The translations under genes were made by a program, and so were the position numbers. The notes below the pieces were generated by a model. That model was not told the DNA's origin. It saw only the letters and a list, made by a program, of their open reading frames with translations, and did not search any database. Positions 33,712 through 41,648 of a DNA stretch of 64,000 bases are shown in pieces. Numbering within the stretch: the stretch's first letter is position 1; every line of letters begins with the position of its first letter. Source of the stretch: a virus; the IMG/VR virus record IMGVR_UViG_3300005529_000007, positions 1 to 64,000 of that record. One strand, given 5' to 3'.

Positions 33712-34545
33712 TCACGCGAGCTGGTCACGAAACACGTAATCGTGTCTCAATTCATGCTGACCATCGGAACGGAAGATGCGACTCTCTTGCCTCCGCATTG
33801 CCGTGCCTTCAATAATCCGTCCATCAAAGGTGACGACAATGTACGCAGGGAGAATTGGCGGGTAGGCTTTCTCTTCTGCATACCCACTACGTGAGTCGTA
33901 GCCACAGCCACAGATGTACTGATGGCGCAGCTTCGTTCTTATCTTCCGTGTTCCATTGTCACAGCTCAAAAGGGCCGCAGGAGGAACCTCCATGCAGGCA
34001 TGGGAGTGCGCGGTGAACAGAGCGTCCGCGTCGATGAATTGTTTGAACGTCTCGGCCTTGGTGACCTTGGACTGCATGGCCACACCCGAGTCCGCGCCGT
34101 GGTGGAAGAACAGATCATACGTAGACCGATTCACCACCAGGTTGCACATGGCGCATACCCCCAGGTAGGGAATCCCCAAACGATGGCAAAGGTTCTTGTC
34201 AAAGCTGAGGCCAGTCTCCTTGAAGATGCGGTGCCCGTGGTTTCCCCGAATGCCGAATAGCAACTTGTCGGCAACGGGAGCGAGTTCTTCTACGACCACA
34301 TCGTGCTGTTGCTGGGGGGACAAGATCTGCTCGTACAGCCCACCCTTGCTCAGCTTGGTGACGCACTCCCCGCCGTCCCCCATGTAGATGCCAAATCCAT
34401 TAGGGTCCTTGCGAAGGCGCTCGATATGCTCGCGGATAAATTGCATGTCGCACTGGCTCGCGCCGACGTGCATACACACAAGTGGATAAAGTCGAATGAC
34501 TGATTCCTTCAACTCCATCTTCTTGGTGTCGAAGGCGAACCTCAT
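33712..34545 (-). CDS. Calcineurin-like metallophosphoesterase
   Basis: 277 residues with the ordered metal-binding motifs of this fold: CMHVGASQCD, YMGDGGEC, GIRGNHGHR, FFHHGAD and TAHSHACME. The canonical GDxH is replaced by HVGASQCD and the GDxxD by GDGGE, a common phage variant. The protein could act on nucleic acid or on a phosphorylated metabolite. It heads a coupled run of nucleotide-metabolism genes. Confidence 0.78.
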   Translation of the reverse strand: MRFAFDTKKMELKESVIRLYPLVCMHVGASQCDMQFIREHIERLRKDPNGFGIYMGDGGECVTKLSKGGLYEQILSPQQQHDVVVEELAPVADKLLFGIRGNHGHRIFKETGLSFDKNLCHRLGIPYLGVCAMCNLVVNRSTYDLFFHHGADSGVAMQSKVTKAETFKQFIDADALFTAHSHACMEVPPAALLSCDNGTRKIRTKLRHQYICGCGYDSRSGYAEEKAYPPILPAYIVVTFDGRIIEGTAMRRQESRIFRSDGQHELRHDYVFRDQLA

Positions 34546-34556
34546 GTATTCCAGAG

Positions 34557-34937
34557 TTAAGCTCCTAGAGCGGCTGCTTTAACTGTCTGCCACTCTTCCT
34601 TGGTGATCTGTGCGTACCGCGCACTGGCCCCCACAGCCGCCTTGCCCTTCTCGTTGAGCAGGCTCCAATAATGGGCAACCAGGCTCCCGACCAGGGTAAA
34701 GAGCGTGTAGTAAAGGGCCGTGAAGATTGCCATGCCGATACCGTACTTCCCGGTCATCATGGCGAACATCTTCGAGAAGATAATGATCTGGCTAATGAAC
34801 CAGACCCCGTTGCTGGCTAGACCAGCAACCATGTGGCGACTGAGGGAGCCACTGTTTCTCGCACGGCTAACGAATGTGAAAGCAAAATTCTGAGCCACCA
34901 GGATGGGTGCCCAGTACAGCCAGGTTAAGTCAAACAT
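34557..34937 (-). CDS. Multi-pass membrane protein (126 aa)
   Basis: Start at ATG (MFDLTWLYWAPI). Three hydrophobic helices (residues about 5-22, 45-65 and 72-95) are followed by a soluble helical tail. It lies between replication-module genes and the phosphoesterase. It might be a second holin, a superinfection-exclusion factor or a membrane anchor for replication. Confidence 0.6.
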   Translation of the reverse strand: MFDLTWLYWAPILVAQNFAFTFVSRARNSGSLSRHMVAGLASNGVWFISQIIIFSKMFAMMTGKYGIGMAIFTALYYTLFTLVGSLVAHYWSLLNEKGKAAVGASARYAQITKEEWQTVKAAALGA

Positions 34938-35083
34938 TCCCTTTTAACTTTCTCCAACGCTCGTCGAGCAATTTCTTGTTCCGTAGGTGTTGGATCGTAT
35001 TCATACGAAGCACACACTGGCCCGTGTATGATTTGCTCCAAAGCCTGCTTATAAATATCACGTTCCCTCCGAAGGCTAGACAA
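34925..35083 (-). CDS. Small phage protein (52 aa)
   Basis: A TTG start at 35083 gives 52 residues with LRRERDIYKQALEQI and YDPTPTEQEIARRALEKV, a helical layout common in small phage accessory proteins. Its stop lies inside the start of the membrane-protein gene (13-base overlap) and its start overlaps the upstream gene by eight bases, so it fits the coupled operon exactly. Confidence 0.52.
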   Translation of the reverse strand: MSSLRRERDIYKQALEQIIHGPVCASYEYDPTPTEQEIARRALEKVKRECLT

Positions 35084-35327
35084 CCGCGTTCAACTCCTTC
35101 TTCCCCTCCAGGACTTCCCGGAGCAGCTTGTCCATGGCCTGCATCAACTGCGCCAGGACATCGCTCTCGGGGTTGAGTAATTCTTTGGAGACCTTGTACG
35201 AGGTCTGGAAGGCATACTTCTCCCCCACCACCTTGCAGATCAGGTCCACTTTTAGTTTGTCGTCATCGGAAGGGGTCGCTATAAGCGCCAGCTTCTCGAT
35301 CTCGAATTTGGATTTAAGTTCTTCCAT
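35076..35327 (-). CDS. Hypothetical beta/helical protein (83 aa)
   Basis: The ATG at 35327 is preferred: AGAAGGGTAC precedes it and a longer frame would run far into the helicase gene. The product has a beta-rich front (KFEIEKLALIATPSDDDK) and a helical back (LLREVLEGKKEL). It is coupled to the helicase gene by a 14-base overlap. Function unknown. Confidence 0.55.
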   Translation of the reverse strand: MEELKSKFEIEKLALIATPSDDDKLKVDLICKVVGEKYAFQTSYKVSKELLNPESDVLAQLMQAMDKLLREVLEGKKELNAVV

Positions 35328-36471
35328 GTACCCTTCTGAACTTCCCATCGACGAACAGAATGTCCCTGCTCCCCAGGAGACTCTGTAGCATCTTGTCCAC
35401 ATCCTGGCTGGAGCAATAGTTCCTCATCGCCCGCTTGATCTGGACATCGCTCACGTAGTCATCTCCAATAGCTTCCATGACCTTGTTGAGCATCTTGCCC
35501 TGCGGACTCATAGGCACGATGACCTCTTGCAACCGTCGCTGGGTATAGTCATACAGCGCTATCCCCGCTTGGATGTCCTCCGCAGTCAGCTCCGCCCTGC
35601 GGCAGCTCAAGGCCACCAGCAAAGCCATCCTCAGAACATGTGCTCCCGCTCTCGCGGCGAACGGTGCCAAGTTTCCCGTATCCGGTGTGAAGGACTGATA
35701 CCACAGCCCATAGGCATCGCTCGCCGCATAGTCAGCGAAGTCCACAGGACCTTCCGACATCCTGAGTATCCTCGTGAACTCATAGAAGACGCGCTCGCGT
35801 TCGATGGCCAGCGTGTCCCTTTGAGCCTTTGACAATACCCGGTTCGGGTCCGGGACTCTCTGCCCCTTGTGGTCTTCTTTAACGATCACAAATCTAGGCA
35901 GGAAGCCCCCAACTCCAGCGGAGCTGGGGAGCTGTTCTTGTAACCACTCTTTCGTACTTCCCCCACATACACAGACCGCCGGATCGTAGACGATTTTCGC
36001 GGGGCCACCACCCTTTGTGCGAATGCTCGCAGGACGAAGGTCCAGCAAGTCTGTCATGTAGGGGATCATGCCCTCCTGGTACTTCTCCTTGGAGAAGAAG
36101 TTCGCCAGCTCCGAGGCCATGATGATCGAATGCGGCTTTTGCATCAGATCCTCATGCAGGGCTTCCTTGGTTGATTTACCCGTGATGATGTGTGGAGGTT
36201 GCAAGCCTTCTGGTAGTGGCCGGATAAGGTGGTCCATTGCCATGTCAACCAGGGCTGTGCTTTTTCCTATTCCGCTTGGGCCTATGAGCAGAAGATTCAT
36301 CAGGGGATAGGTCGTGTGGATGTCGAGATCCACCCACACTCTACGGCCCAAAGCCGCGCCCAGCATGGCCATTCCTGCGAACAGGATGTAGCTCTTGGGG
36401 GGCTCGGCAGTGGGCCAAATCTGCATATACTCTCTCAGCCAGCTATCGTTTGGTAGACAGCTTTCTAACAA
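35314..36471 (-). CDS. DUF3987-type primase/helicase ATPase
   Basis: TTG start, overlapping the upstream gene by 29 bases. 385 residues. Walker A is GPSGIGKST (residues about 64-72) and Walker B-like SIIMASELANFF lies near residue 117. An arginine-containing KGGGPAKIVYDP segment and a C-terminal winged-helix-like domain follow. This pattern fits DUF3987-type phage ATPases used as replicative helicases. With the polymerase gene nearby it is the best candidate replicative helicase. Confidence 0.75.
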   Translation of the reverse strand: MLESCLPNDSWLREYMQIWPTAEPPKSYILFAGMAMLGAALGRRVWVDLDIHTTYPLMNLLLIGPSGIGKSTALVDMAMDHLIRPLPEGLQPPHIITGKSTKEALHEDLMQKPHSIIMASELANFFSKEKYQEGMIPYMTDLLDLRPASIRTKGGGPAKIVYDPAVCVCGGSTKEWLQEQLPSSAGVGGFLPRFVIVKEDHKGQRVPDPNRVLSKAQRDTLAIERERVFYEFTRILRMSEGPVDFADYAASDAYGLWYQSFTPDTGNLAPFAARAGAHVLRMALLVALSCRRAELTAEDIQAGIALYDYTQRRLQEVIVPMSPQGKMLNKVMEAIGDDYVSDVQIKRAMRNYCSSQDVDKMLQSLLGSRDILFVDGKFRRVHGRT

Positions 36472-36664
36472 TCCCTTTTTCCTTTAGCCTCTTCTCCTGC
36501 GCATCGCAGGCCTCTTCCCACCAGCGGTTGAGACCCACCTGCGCTATGCGCTTCTTGTCTTCTGGATTGAGTCCGTCGATACTAAGATAGGCCGGGATCA
36601 AGAGCAGGTTTCGCCGTCGTGAATGAGCCAAAGCGGTTGGTGATCTCGCTATACTGACGAGCAT
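36443..36664 (-). CDS. Small helical protein (73 aa)
   Basis: ATG at 36664 behind ACGAGAAGA. It overlaps the upstream gene by 83 bases in another frame and the helicase gene by 29. The C-terminal two-thirds (NPEDKKRIAQVGLNRWWEEA) is helical and charged. The N-terminal 20 residues may not be translated if a later start is used. Function unknown. Confidence 0.48.
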   Translation of the reverse strand: MLVSIARSPTALAHSRRRNLLLIPAYLSIDGLNPEDKKRIAQVGLNRWWEEACDAQEKRLKEKGIVRKLSTKR

Positions 36665-36875
36665 TCTTCTCGTCCAAGGTTTCGATCTCCTCGGTCAGGA
36701 AATCTTCTACGATATACCGCAGCCCATGCTCGGAGAGCTGAGGGCGACGAACGGTTAAAGTGCTACCGGAAAAGCCTGCATACTGCGGCTCACCTGAATT
36801 CAGCGAGAGGACAAAGAGAGGCTCCTCCGTGGTCTTCATGTAAACTACAGTTCCGGGTTTGATGGTGTCTGACAA
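36582..36875 (-). CDS. First gene of the helicase operon (97 aa)
   Basis: TTG start with strong GGAGG nine bases upstream. This is the gene that follows promoter-like element 1 (36891-36923). The protein has a beta-rich N-terminus (TVVYMKTTEEPLFVL) and helical middle (LRYIVEDFLTEEIETLDEK), as in small phage regulators that bind sequence ends. No family is assigned. Confidence 0.55.
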   Translation of the reverse strand: MSDTIKPGTVVYMKTTEEPLFVLSLNSGEPQYAGFSGSTLTVRRPQLSEHGLRYIVEDFLTEEIETLDEKNARQYSEITNRFGSFTTAKPALDPGLS

Positions 36876-36890
36876 TTACTTCCTCCGTTA

Positions 36891-36923
36891 AAGATTAGAC
36901 GCTACAGATGTTAAATTCTGGTC
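36891..36923 (-). promoter_or_regulatory. ECF-type promoter-like element 1
   Basis: On the minus strand it begins GACCAGAA and ends GCGTCTAATCTT, one of three 33-bp elements with matching ends and constant length. The GTCTAA core is of the -10 type used by ECF sigma factors, with GACMAGA as a candidate -35 at about 16 bp. It ends 15 bases before the start codon of the 36875 gene, with GGAGG between. The same DNA is also the end of a short open frame upstream (about 36893-36990) that has no convincing start. Confidence 0.65.
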
Positions 36924-37006
36924 AGGGTGGTGAATTCTGGCCTTGTATTTATCCGGGTGGGCTACGAACTTGTCGAAGTTCACTGGATAAGCTGGTGCCC
37001 CCTCTG

Positions 37007-37369
37007 TTATCGCTCATTTCCCCGTAACCGGATAGCACCGCACCAGCAGAATTGCTTCCCTTGACAACATGAATCGCATGGACATGGGTTGGTCCATATG
37101 TGCCGACCGGACTCGCAGAATGGATGCGTTCTGTCTGTTATCTCGTGGTCTTGAAAGATAGCGGGGAGTGAGCAATACCAGCACTCGTACTCATACCTAC
37201 CTTCAGGTCTATTCGGGCTGCTGGACCGGAGAGTCAGGCTATGCTTTACAGCACATCGGGCCGCATCTATCGCGTGATAGTTAGGGCAATTAGTCGGGTG
37301 TTTAAGCCACGTCAACCCGCAATACTCACACGGTGTATTCCAGAGATCGGGTTTGATCGTGACCTTCAT
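37007..37369 (-). CDS. Cys-rich zinc-binding protein (120 aa)
   Basis: The ATG at 37369 is chosen. The longer frame to 37429 is inside the polymerase gene. It has many metal-ligand-like cysteines: CEYCGL near residue 14, CWYC, then CPCDSCC and CWC. The layout suggests two or three zinc knuckles. Its start overlaps the polymerase end by 44 bases. It may be a DNA-binding accessory factor. No family is known to me. Confidence 0.58.
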   Translation of the reverse strand: MKVTIKPDLWNTPCEYCGLTWLKHPTNCPNYHAIDAARCAVKHSLTLRSSSPNRPEGRYEYECWYCSLPAIFQDHEITDRTHPFCESGRHIWTNPCPCDSCCQGKQFCWCGAIRLRGNER

Positions 37370-39833
37370 AGTCGTCTGCCTCTCCCCAGCTATCTCCCAC
37401 CTTGATGCCAATGGGAATGTGGAACCCACCCAACTCTGGCCAGGGCTGTTCCATAACCTCGCGCACTACCGCTATCAGCTCGTCCACCTGCTCGGCTGGA
37501 CATTCAAACACCAGCGAGTCATGGACCTGGATCAGCAATCTTGCTGGCTTCGGGAGTGCTTTATATATCTTGACAACACGGCGCACCTTCTCCTCGGGCC
37601 AGCCAATCCTCTCGTACATCAGTCCGATCATGGCGCGGAAAATGATGTCTGCGGCAGTGCTCTGGGGCAAGAAGGACAAAGACTCCGTATAGTACGAGCT
37701 TGTCCAGAACCACCTCATCCTTGAGAATGGGGTCCGCAGGTAGCCTTGCTTTTTTGCGAGGTCGGCGGTCCTTTGTTGCCAGGTGATGGTGGGCCATATT
37801 TCTTTTTTCCATTTCTCTTGCAGGTCCCTCGTTTCGACCAGGTCCATGTCGTACATGTTGGCGATCTTCTTGTAACCGCCCCCATAGTTCGTCATGTGGA
37901 CGATGCGCTTGGCTTTGCCATAGGGCGCATCTTTATCGTTGTCTTTTACGACCTCGTCGTAGGGCACTCCGAGGAAGAGGCTGGCGGCATATCGGTGTTC
38001 CGAAAATTTAGGATCAGCTCTGAACCTTTCGAGCCTGGCCTTATCCCCAGCGAAATAAGCCGTGAGCCTGTTTTCGATCTGGGAGTAATCCACGTCAACG
38101 ATCTTCCATCCTTCGTGACTTGGAACGTAAATGAACCGAGCCGTCTCGGGAATGTTTTGAAAGTTCGGATCTGAACTAGATAGCCTTCCTCCGTTTGTCC
38201 CATGTACGTTGAAGTGCGGAAACATTCGGTCAATCTTGACCATGTCCGCTTTAGCAAATGTCGTAATGAGCTCATCGAGTTGGTTCAGTCTCCGAATTGC
38301 CTTGAGGGTACGAGCTTCCTTGGGCTTGCCCGCCTTGACCAGGCGGTGGGTCAACTTGTCCAGGGCGATCTTGCCCGTGGTTACATTGCCACTCTTCTGG
38401 TCAGTGATCTCCTCAAGTCCAAGGCAACCCTCTTCTTTGCTGTATAAATATCTCGCCTTAATTGCAGGAGAGCGCCAAGGAATTTCCTTTTCCGTGGTTG
38501 GGACGAGAACGTATTTAACAGGCTTTCCGCTCTTGCCGAGAGTTCCAGGAGGTGCCTCCCTTCGACGATTAACCTGCACCTCTCTTGTTCGCAGGAAATC
38601 GGGGAGATATTTTTCTTCGTCATCGCGTTCCTTTAGGAGTTTCTCCCGGACGTTCAGGATCTGGTTGGGGTTGATCTTGAAGCCCGTCTCGTGCATGAGG
38701 CGGCAGATCCTGGCCAGGGGAACCTGAACATTGAGATAAAGGTCAAGGAGCTTGTAGCTCTTGACCATAGGCAGAAGCTGATTGAAACATTGCAGCGTGA
38801 CATCAACGTCACGGCAGCAGTACCACTCTAGGCCTAAGCTCTTGTCGTCTTTCCAGGCGGGCTTGTTTACGAACTGACTTCCGACAAACTCAAGGTCATG
38901 AGGAAAGTCCGGGAAACACAAATGCTGGAGGAGCATCGTATCGTAAACGACGCACTCTTCCCGAGCTGTAATATCGAACTTCCGCAATATGGGCAGGTCA
39001 AATTGCAGAGCGTTGTGACCCACCAGCGTTTCCGCTTCTCGGAAGATTCGCTTGAGCTCGGGGATATAGGCTCCCCGGTACGGGATGGTAAGAGCCTTTG
39101 TGGGTTCCGCACACAACCCGACCATGAGGAGTTCTCCGGTCCAGCGGTTGGTTTCAATATCGAAGGCGAATTTTCTGTATCTAAAGGCTCGGACATCTTC
39201 TAGGCTCGGTTGCGGGTTGTAGTGCTCAGGTGGAGGATCGAGGCCTTTCAGGAGGTCATTGACCGCCACCGGGAACATCGTCTGGTCCCGCATGATGTAT
39301 GCGGGGTGGAGGGTGGCTACATAAGGTATTCTTCCGCCGCCAGGCAGAAGGATCTCACCAGGGCTGCCACGCCACTTAAAAATGCCACCGTCCCTTCCAG
39401 CGACGAGCCGTAGTGGTTTATCTCCAAGTAGATCAAGCCGCCTCCAAGGACGAGAAGACAGAAGGGGTTCGAGGTGACTCCTTCGACAATATCTGACAGC
39501 TTCATTTGCATCCTCCTTGGATATGTAACTCCGTGCCTCGGGATCTGTCGGGAAGACATTGTCCGGGGGACGGCATTGAATACAGTTCGTGATGGTCAGG
39601 CCATCGCGGGGGATGTGGGCCTTGGCCAACATCTGGTTGAACCAGTTCCCCGCCCCGCCCACCAACGGCTCCCCGATCTCAGCCTCGTGCTCGCCAGGGG
39701 CCTCGGCAATCACCAGCCTGACCAGGTCCTTGCTGGGGTCAGGCATCTTGGGAGGGACGAAAGAGTTATTGGGAAAGAGCCGCCTCATGGGGCAGCCCTC
39801 GCAACCTGCTACTTCAGAAACTTTTTTAGGCAA
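37326..39833 (-). CDS. Fusion: FeS uracil-DNA glycosylase-like domain, 3'-5' exonuclease and DNA polymerase A
   Basis: 835 residues, TTG start. Residues 1-200 resemble a family-4-type uracil-DNA glycosylase: CEGC, VIAEAPGEHEAE, TNCIQCRPPDN, a later Cys and TLHPAY, enough cysteines for an Fe-S cluster. Residues 215-370 are a proofreading exonuclease (FAFDIETN, GHNALQFDLPIL, CCRDVDVTL). The polymerase carries motif A DVDYSQIENR, motif B KRIVHMTNYGGGY and motif C QVHDSLVFE (Ser for the usual Glu). The SPO1 polymerase also carries an N-terminal UDG-like region. It replicates the phage genome. The start lacks a clear Shine-Dalgarno and follows a hairpin. Confidence 0.9.
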   Translation of the reverse strand: MPKKVSEVAGCEGCPMRRLFPNNSFVPPKMPDPSKDLVRLVIAEAPGEHEAEIGEPLVGGAGNWFNQMLAKAHIPRDGLTITNCIQCRPPDNVFPTDPEARSYISKEDANEAVRYCRRSHLEPLLSSRPWRRLDLLGDKPLRLVAGRDGGIFKWRGSPGEILLPGGGRIPYVATLHPAYIMRDQTMFPVAVNDLLKGLDPPPEHYNPQPSLEDVRAFRYRKFAFDIETNRWTGELLMVGLCAEPTKALTIPYRGAYIPELKRIFREAETLVGHNALQFDLPILRKFDITAREECVVYDTMLLQHLCFPDFPHDLEFVGSQFVNKPAWKDDKSLGLEWYCCRDVDVTLQCFNQLLPMVKSYKLLDLYLNVQVPLARICRLMHETGFKINPNQILNVREKLLKERDDEEKYLPDFLRTREVQVNRRREAPPGTLGKSGKPVKYVLVPTTEKEIPWRSPAIKARYLYSKEEGCLGLEEITDQKSGNVTTGKIALDKLTHRLVKAGKPKEARTLKAIRRLNQLDELITTFAKADMVKIDRMFPHFNVHGTNGGRLSSSDPNFQNIPETARFIYVPSHEGWKIVDVDYSQIENRLTAYFAGDKARLERFRADPKFSEHRYAASLFLGVPYDEVVKDNDKDAPYGKAKRIVHMTNYGGGYKKIANMYDMDLVETRDLQEKWKKEIWPTITWQQRTADLAKKQGYLRTPFSRMRWFWTSSYYTESLSFLPQSTAADIIFRAMIGLMYERIGWPEEKVRRVVKIYKALPKPARLLIQVHDSLVFECPAEQVDELIAVVREVMEQPWPELGGFHIPIGIKVGDSWGEADDYEGHDQTRSLEYTV

Positions 39834-39847
39834 CTATAGAGAATCCA

Positions 39848-39905
39848 AGAGGGGCCCCATCAACGCCCCATGTGAAAGGAGAAAAGCCATGGGAGGAGCC
39901 CCTCT
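39848..39905 (-). promoter_or_regulatory. Leader hairpin upstream of the polymerase gene
   Basis: AGAGGGGC at 39848-39855 pairs with GCCCCTCT at 39898-39905, and CCCATG/CATGGG pair inside it. The stem ends 15 bases before the polymerase start, a place where no ribosome binding site is seen. No T-run follows, so a translational control structure is more likely than a terminator. Confidence 0.42.
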
Positions 39906-39938
39906 GTGCGCAGGGCTTAGATCTGCCCGCGCAAACCT

Positions 39939-40148
39939 TTATTCAGTTTTGGGTTCGTATTCGTTGCAACAACCCCGAGGGTGCACAACTGCCTTGCCGT
40001 TTAGCATTGGCAGCACACCACTCCTGGCGTCACGAAGGACTACCGGGTTGCCACAAAGGGTGGGACGCTTGAAGTACTCACAGTGCTCGCACTTGAATGG
40101 TCCGAGGTCAGGCGGAGCATATTTGGCACGGCCAGAGCCTACACTCAT
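39939..40148 (-). CDS. Small Cys-rich protein (69 aa)
   Basis: ATG start overlapping the previous gene by four bases. Cysteines in FKCEHCEYF, TLCGNP and PRGCCNEY give a C-x2-C...C...CC arrangement typical of small phage metal-binding proteins. Zinc or Fe-S is equally possible. It ends just before the polymerase leader hairpin. Function unknown. Confidence 0.58.
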   Translation of the reverse strand: MSVGSGRAKYAPPDLGPFKCEHCEYFKRPTLCGNPVVLRDARSGVLPMLNGKAVVHPRGCCNEYEPKTE

Positions 40149-40453
40149 TTCTTCGGCGCTTCCCGGATGACCACATCCCCAGGAACATCCAGCACGTACT
40201 TGTCAGGGTCCAGCTTCAGCTTCTTGAACAGCTTCAACTGAGCGTCCTGGCCTTCCTGGTTGATGGCGCGAAGTTCACTCTCAGCAGCCTTGTAGTCCAG
40301 CTCAAGCTGTTTCATCTTGAGCAACGCGGTCTGCTGGCGAATGACAATGGCCTGAATTACGCTCTTGTCTTCAAGGGGAGCAGTGGGAATATCCTTAGCG
40401 TGAGCCAGAGGCAACACCAGTGTCAGGAACAGAATTGTCCGTATCAGGCGCAT
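40145..40453 (-). CDS. Exported coiled-coil protein (102 aa)
   Basis: ATG at 40453 with GAGGAGGTCTGCA upstream. A longer frame lacks this. The N-terminus RLIRTILFLTLVLPLAHA is a signal peptide. The mature part is a heptad-rich coil (KQLELDYKAAESELRAINQE). An exported coiled coil of this size resembles an o-spanin or envelope-associated factor. It overlaps its neighbour at 40395 by 59 bases. Confidence 0.58.
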   Translation of the reverse strand: MRLIRTILFLTLVLPLAHAKDIPTAPLEDKSVIQAIVIRQQTALLKMKQLELDYKAAESELRAINQEGQDAQLKLFKKLKLDPDKYVLDVPGDVVIREAPKK

Positions 40454-40712
40454 TGCAGACCTCCTCGATGTCTTGCATAGCATGTTTGAGTTCCGCGACG
40501 GGCACGAATCCCTTCAAGGCGGTCTTGGCTTCGATCCAGTGATTGCAGGCTTGCCCTATGTTGCCGCTGTCAAAGTTGGCAGCGATGTAGCCATATGCGA
40601 AGCCGCCAGACTGGTTGTTCACCAGCACGTCATGCTTTGGGGTAGGGGGGAAGATGCGGAACATAATCATGCACAAGATCATCCCCGTTGCTATTCCAGA
40701 AAGTATTCTCAA
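40395..40712 (-). CDS. Membrane-anchored hypothetical protein (105 aa)
   Basis: TTG start within TTGA of the upstream gene's stop. A hydrophobic N-terminal helix (ILSGIATGMILCMIMF) is followed by a soluble domain. The C-terminal end overlaps the exported coiled-coil gene by 59 bases. The inner-membrane anchor plus downstream exported coil has the topology of an i-spanin/o-spanin pair, although the soluble part of this one is not clearly coiled. Alternative: unrelated membrane protein. Confidence 0.48.
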   Translation of the reverse strand: MRILSGIATGMILCMIMFRIFPPTPKHDVLVNNQSGGFAYGYIAANFDSGNIGQACNHWIEAKTALKGFVPVAELKHAMQDIEEVCNAPDTDNSVPDTGVASGSR

Positions 40713-40843
40713 TCTTTTTTCCTCGTTACGGGATTGTCCTTGTGGTTGGAGTTGTAGATTTTCGCGGCTTTACTCTTCGCCGCTTTGTCTGACATTCCCT
40801 CCTTCTTGAACTTGTCCCGCATTGCTTCGTACTGTTTTGGCAT
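40709..40843 (-). CDS. Small basic phage protein (44 aa)
   Basis: An ATG at 40843 opens 44 codons: MPKQYEAMRDKF, then KEGMSDKAAKSKAAKIYN, a helix-turn pattern recurrent in small phage proteins. Start and stop overlap both neighbours (it lies partly within the 40770 gene and shares TTGA with 40712). The function is unknown. Confidence 0.55.
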   Translation of the reverse strand: MPKQYEAMRDKFKKEGMSDKAAKSKAAKIYNSNHKDNPVTRKKD

Positions 40844-41114
40844 CTTTGTGCCTTATCTCCAGTCTCCAGCCCTTGGTGTTGAAACTAACCACGGGGCTGA
40901 TTAAGGTCATGTGTTTAAGGTCTGGGCCTGGACCGTCTGCTAGTTCGGTCACCGGGGCTTCGAGGCGGGTACGGACGTTCTTGTCGATGGAGGTAATGCA
41001 ACCCTCGTCACACACGTAAACGCCGTATTGGTCGGTGCGCTCCGCGATGAGTGAGCAGTCAGGTTCGTGTCTCCCTGCACAAACCATTGCCAACCATAAA
41101 GTCAAAGTCACCAT
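40770..41114 (-). CDS. Exported hypothetical protein (114 aa)
   Basis: GTG start. The first 15 residues (VTLTLWLAMVCAG) are hydrophobic and signal-peptide-like. Cys pairs (DCSLI, VCDEGC) may form disulphides. The stop overlaps the 44-residue gene and the start overlaps the SprT-like gene by seven bases. Function unknown. Confidence 0.5.
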   Translation of the reverse strand: MVTLTLWLAMVCAGRHEPDCSLIAERTDQYGVYVCDEGCITSIDKNVRTRLEAPVTELADGPGPDLKHMTLISPVVSFNTKGWRLEIRHKDAKTVRSNAGQVQEGGNVRQSGEE

Positions 41115-41443
41115 AGCTCGTTAAGCGCTCCCCTCACTGCTAAGCGAAGCATCTCCTCGTTGAACTTCTTGCCGTGCTTCATGTACGGGTACAGCTTTAT
41201 GTGACACATCTCATGGAGCAAGGTCAGCCGATATTGTTCTGAACTAAAGTGCTTACGAGGGTCAATAGAGATCGTGAACAACAGATGGTTGCCCTCGTCG
41301 GCGACTGAGATGTTCAAGCCAAAGGTCTTGGGACCTAGCTCGTCGTTCCAGCCAACCAAAGTCTCAGACGGGAGTTGCCCATCGAAGTACTTACGGTTGT
41401 AAGTGTTGTAGATCGTTTTTAGCCGAGCACTTGCTATGAACAA
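41108..41443 (-). CDS. SprT-like zinc metalloprotease
   Basis: TTG start, 111 residues. It contains TLLHEMCHIKLYPY, the HExxH zinc site, with a further conserved-looking KHGKKF downstream, as in SprT/Spartan-type proteases that degrade DNA-crosslinked proteins. It begins 16 bases after a terminator on the minus strand (41448-41486), so expression may depend on readthrough. In phage it may help process proteins on replicating DNA. Confidence 0.75.
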   Translation of the reverse strand: MFIASARLKTIYNTYNRKYFDGQLPSETLVGWNDELGPKTFGLNISVADEGNHLLFTISIDPRKHFSSEQYRLTLLHEMCHIKLYPYMKHGKKFNEEMLRLAVRGALNELW

Positions 41444-41455
41444 TTTTTATAAAAG

Positions 41456-41640
41456 ATTGATTGAGGGGAGCCGAAGCCCCCCTCAATTTGTCCAGGGAAT
41501 AGCCTTTCCCCGGACGGTTGCCACGTGGCGGTGGGAACTTGAGGGAGTCTCAGTGTGTCGTTTACAGAGGATTACCAAGTCCTCTCCAGGGACGATAGTG
41601 ACTCTCCCTCATAGCCGGGTTCGCTGGTACCGCTACCCGG
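41456..41640 (-). ncRNA. Structured RNA candidate with terminator, upstream of SprT-like gene
   Basis: This 185-base stretch on the minus strand contains no gene but a chain of stems. CCGGGT/ACCCGG (41615-41640) comes first, then GAGGGAG/CTCCCTC (41541-41547 with 41604-41610) enclosing AGAGGA/TCCTCT. The palindrome GCCACGTGGC (41520-41529) and GTCCAGGGAA/TTCCCCGGAC (41490-41515) follow. The terminator TTGAGGGG/CCCCTCAA (41461-41486) with a UUCG-type loop and T-rich tail closes the series. It lies between the DUF669-like gene and the protease. It could be a 3' UTR, a stand-alone ncRNA or an attenuator. Confidence 0.55.
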
Positions 41641-41648
41641 TACGTCGA

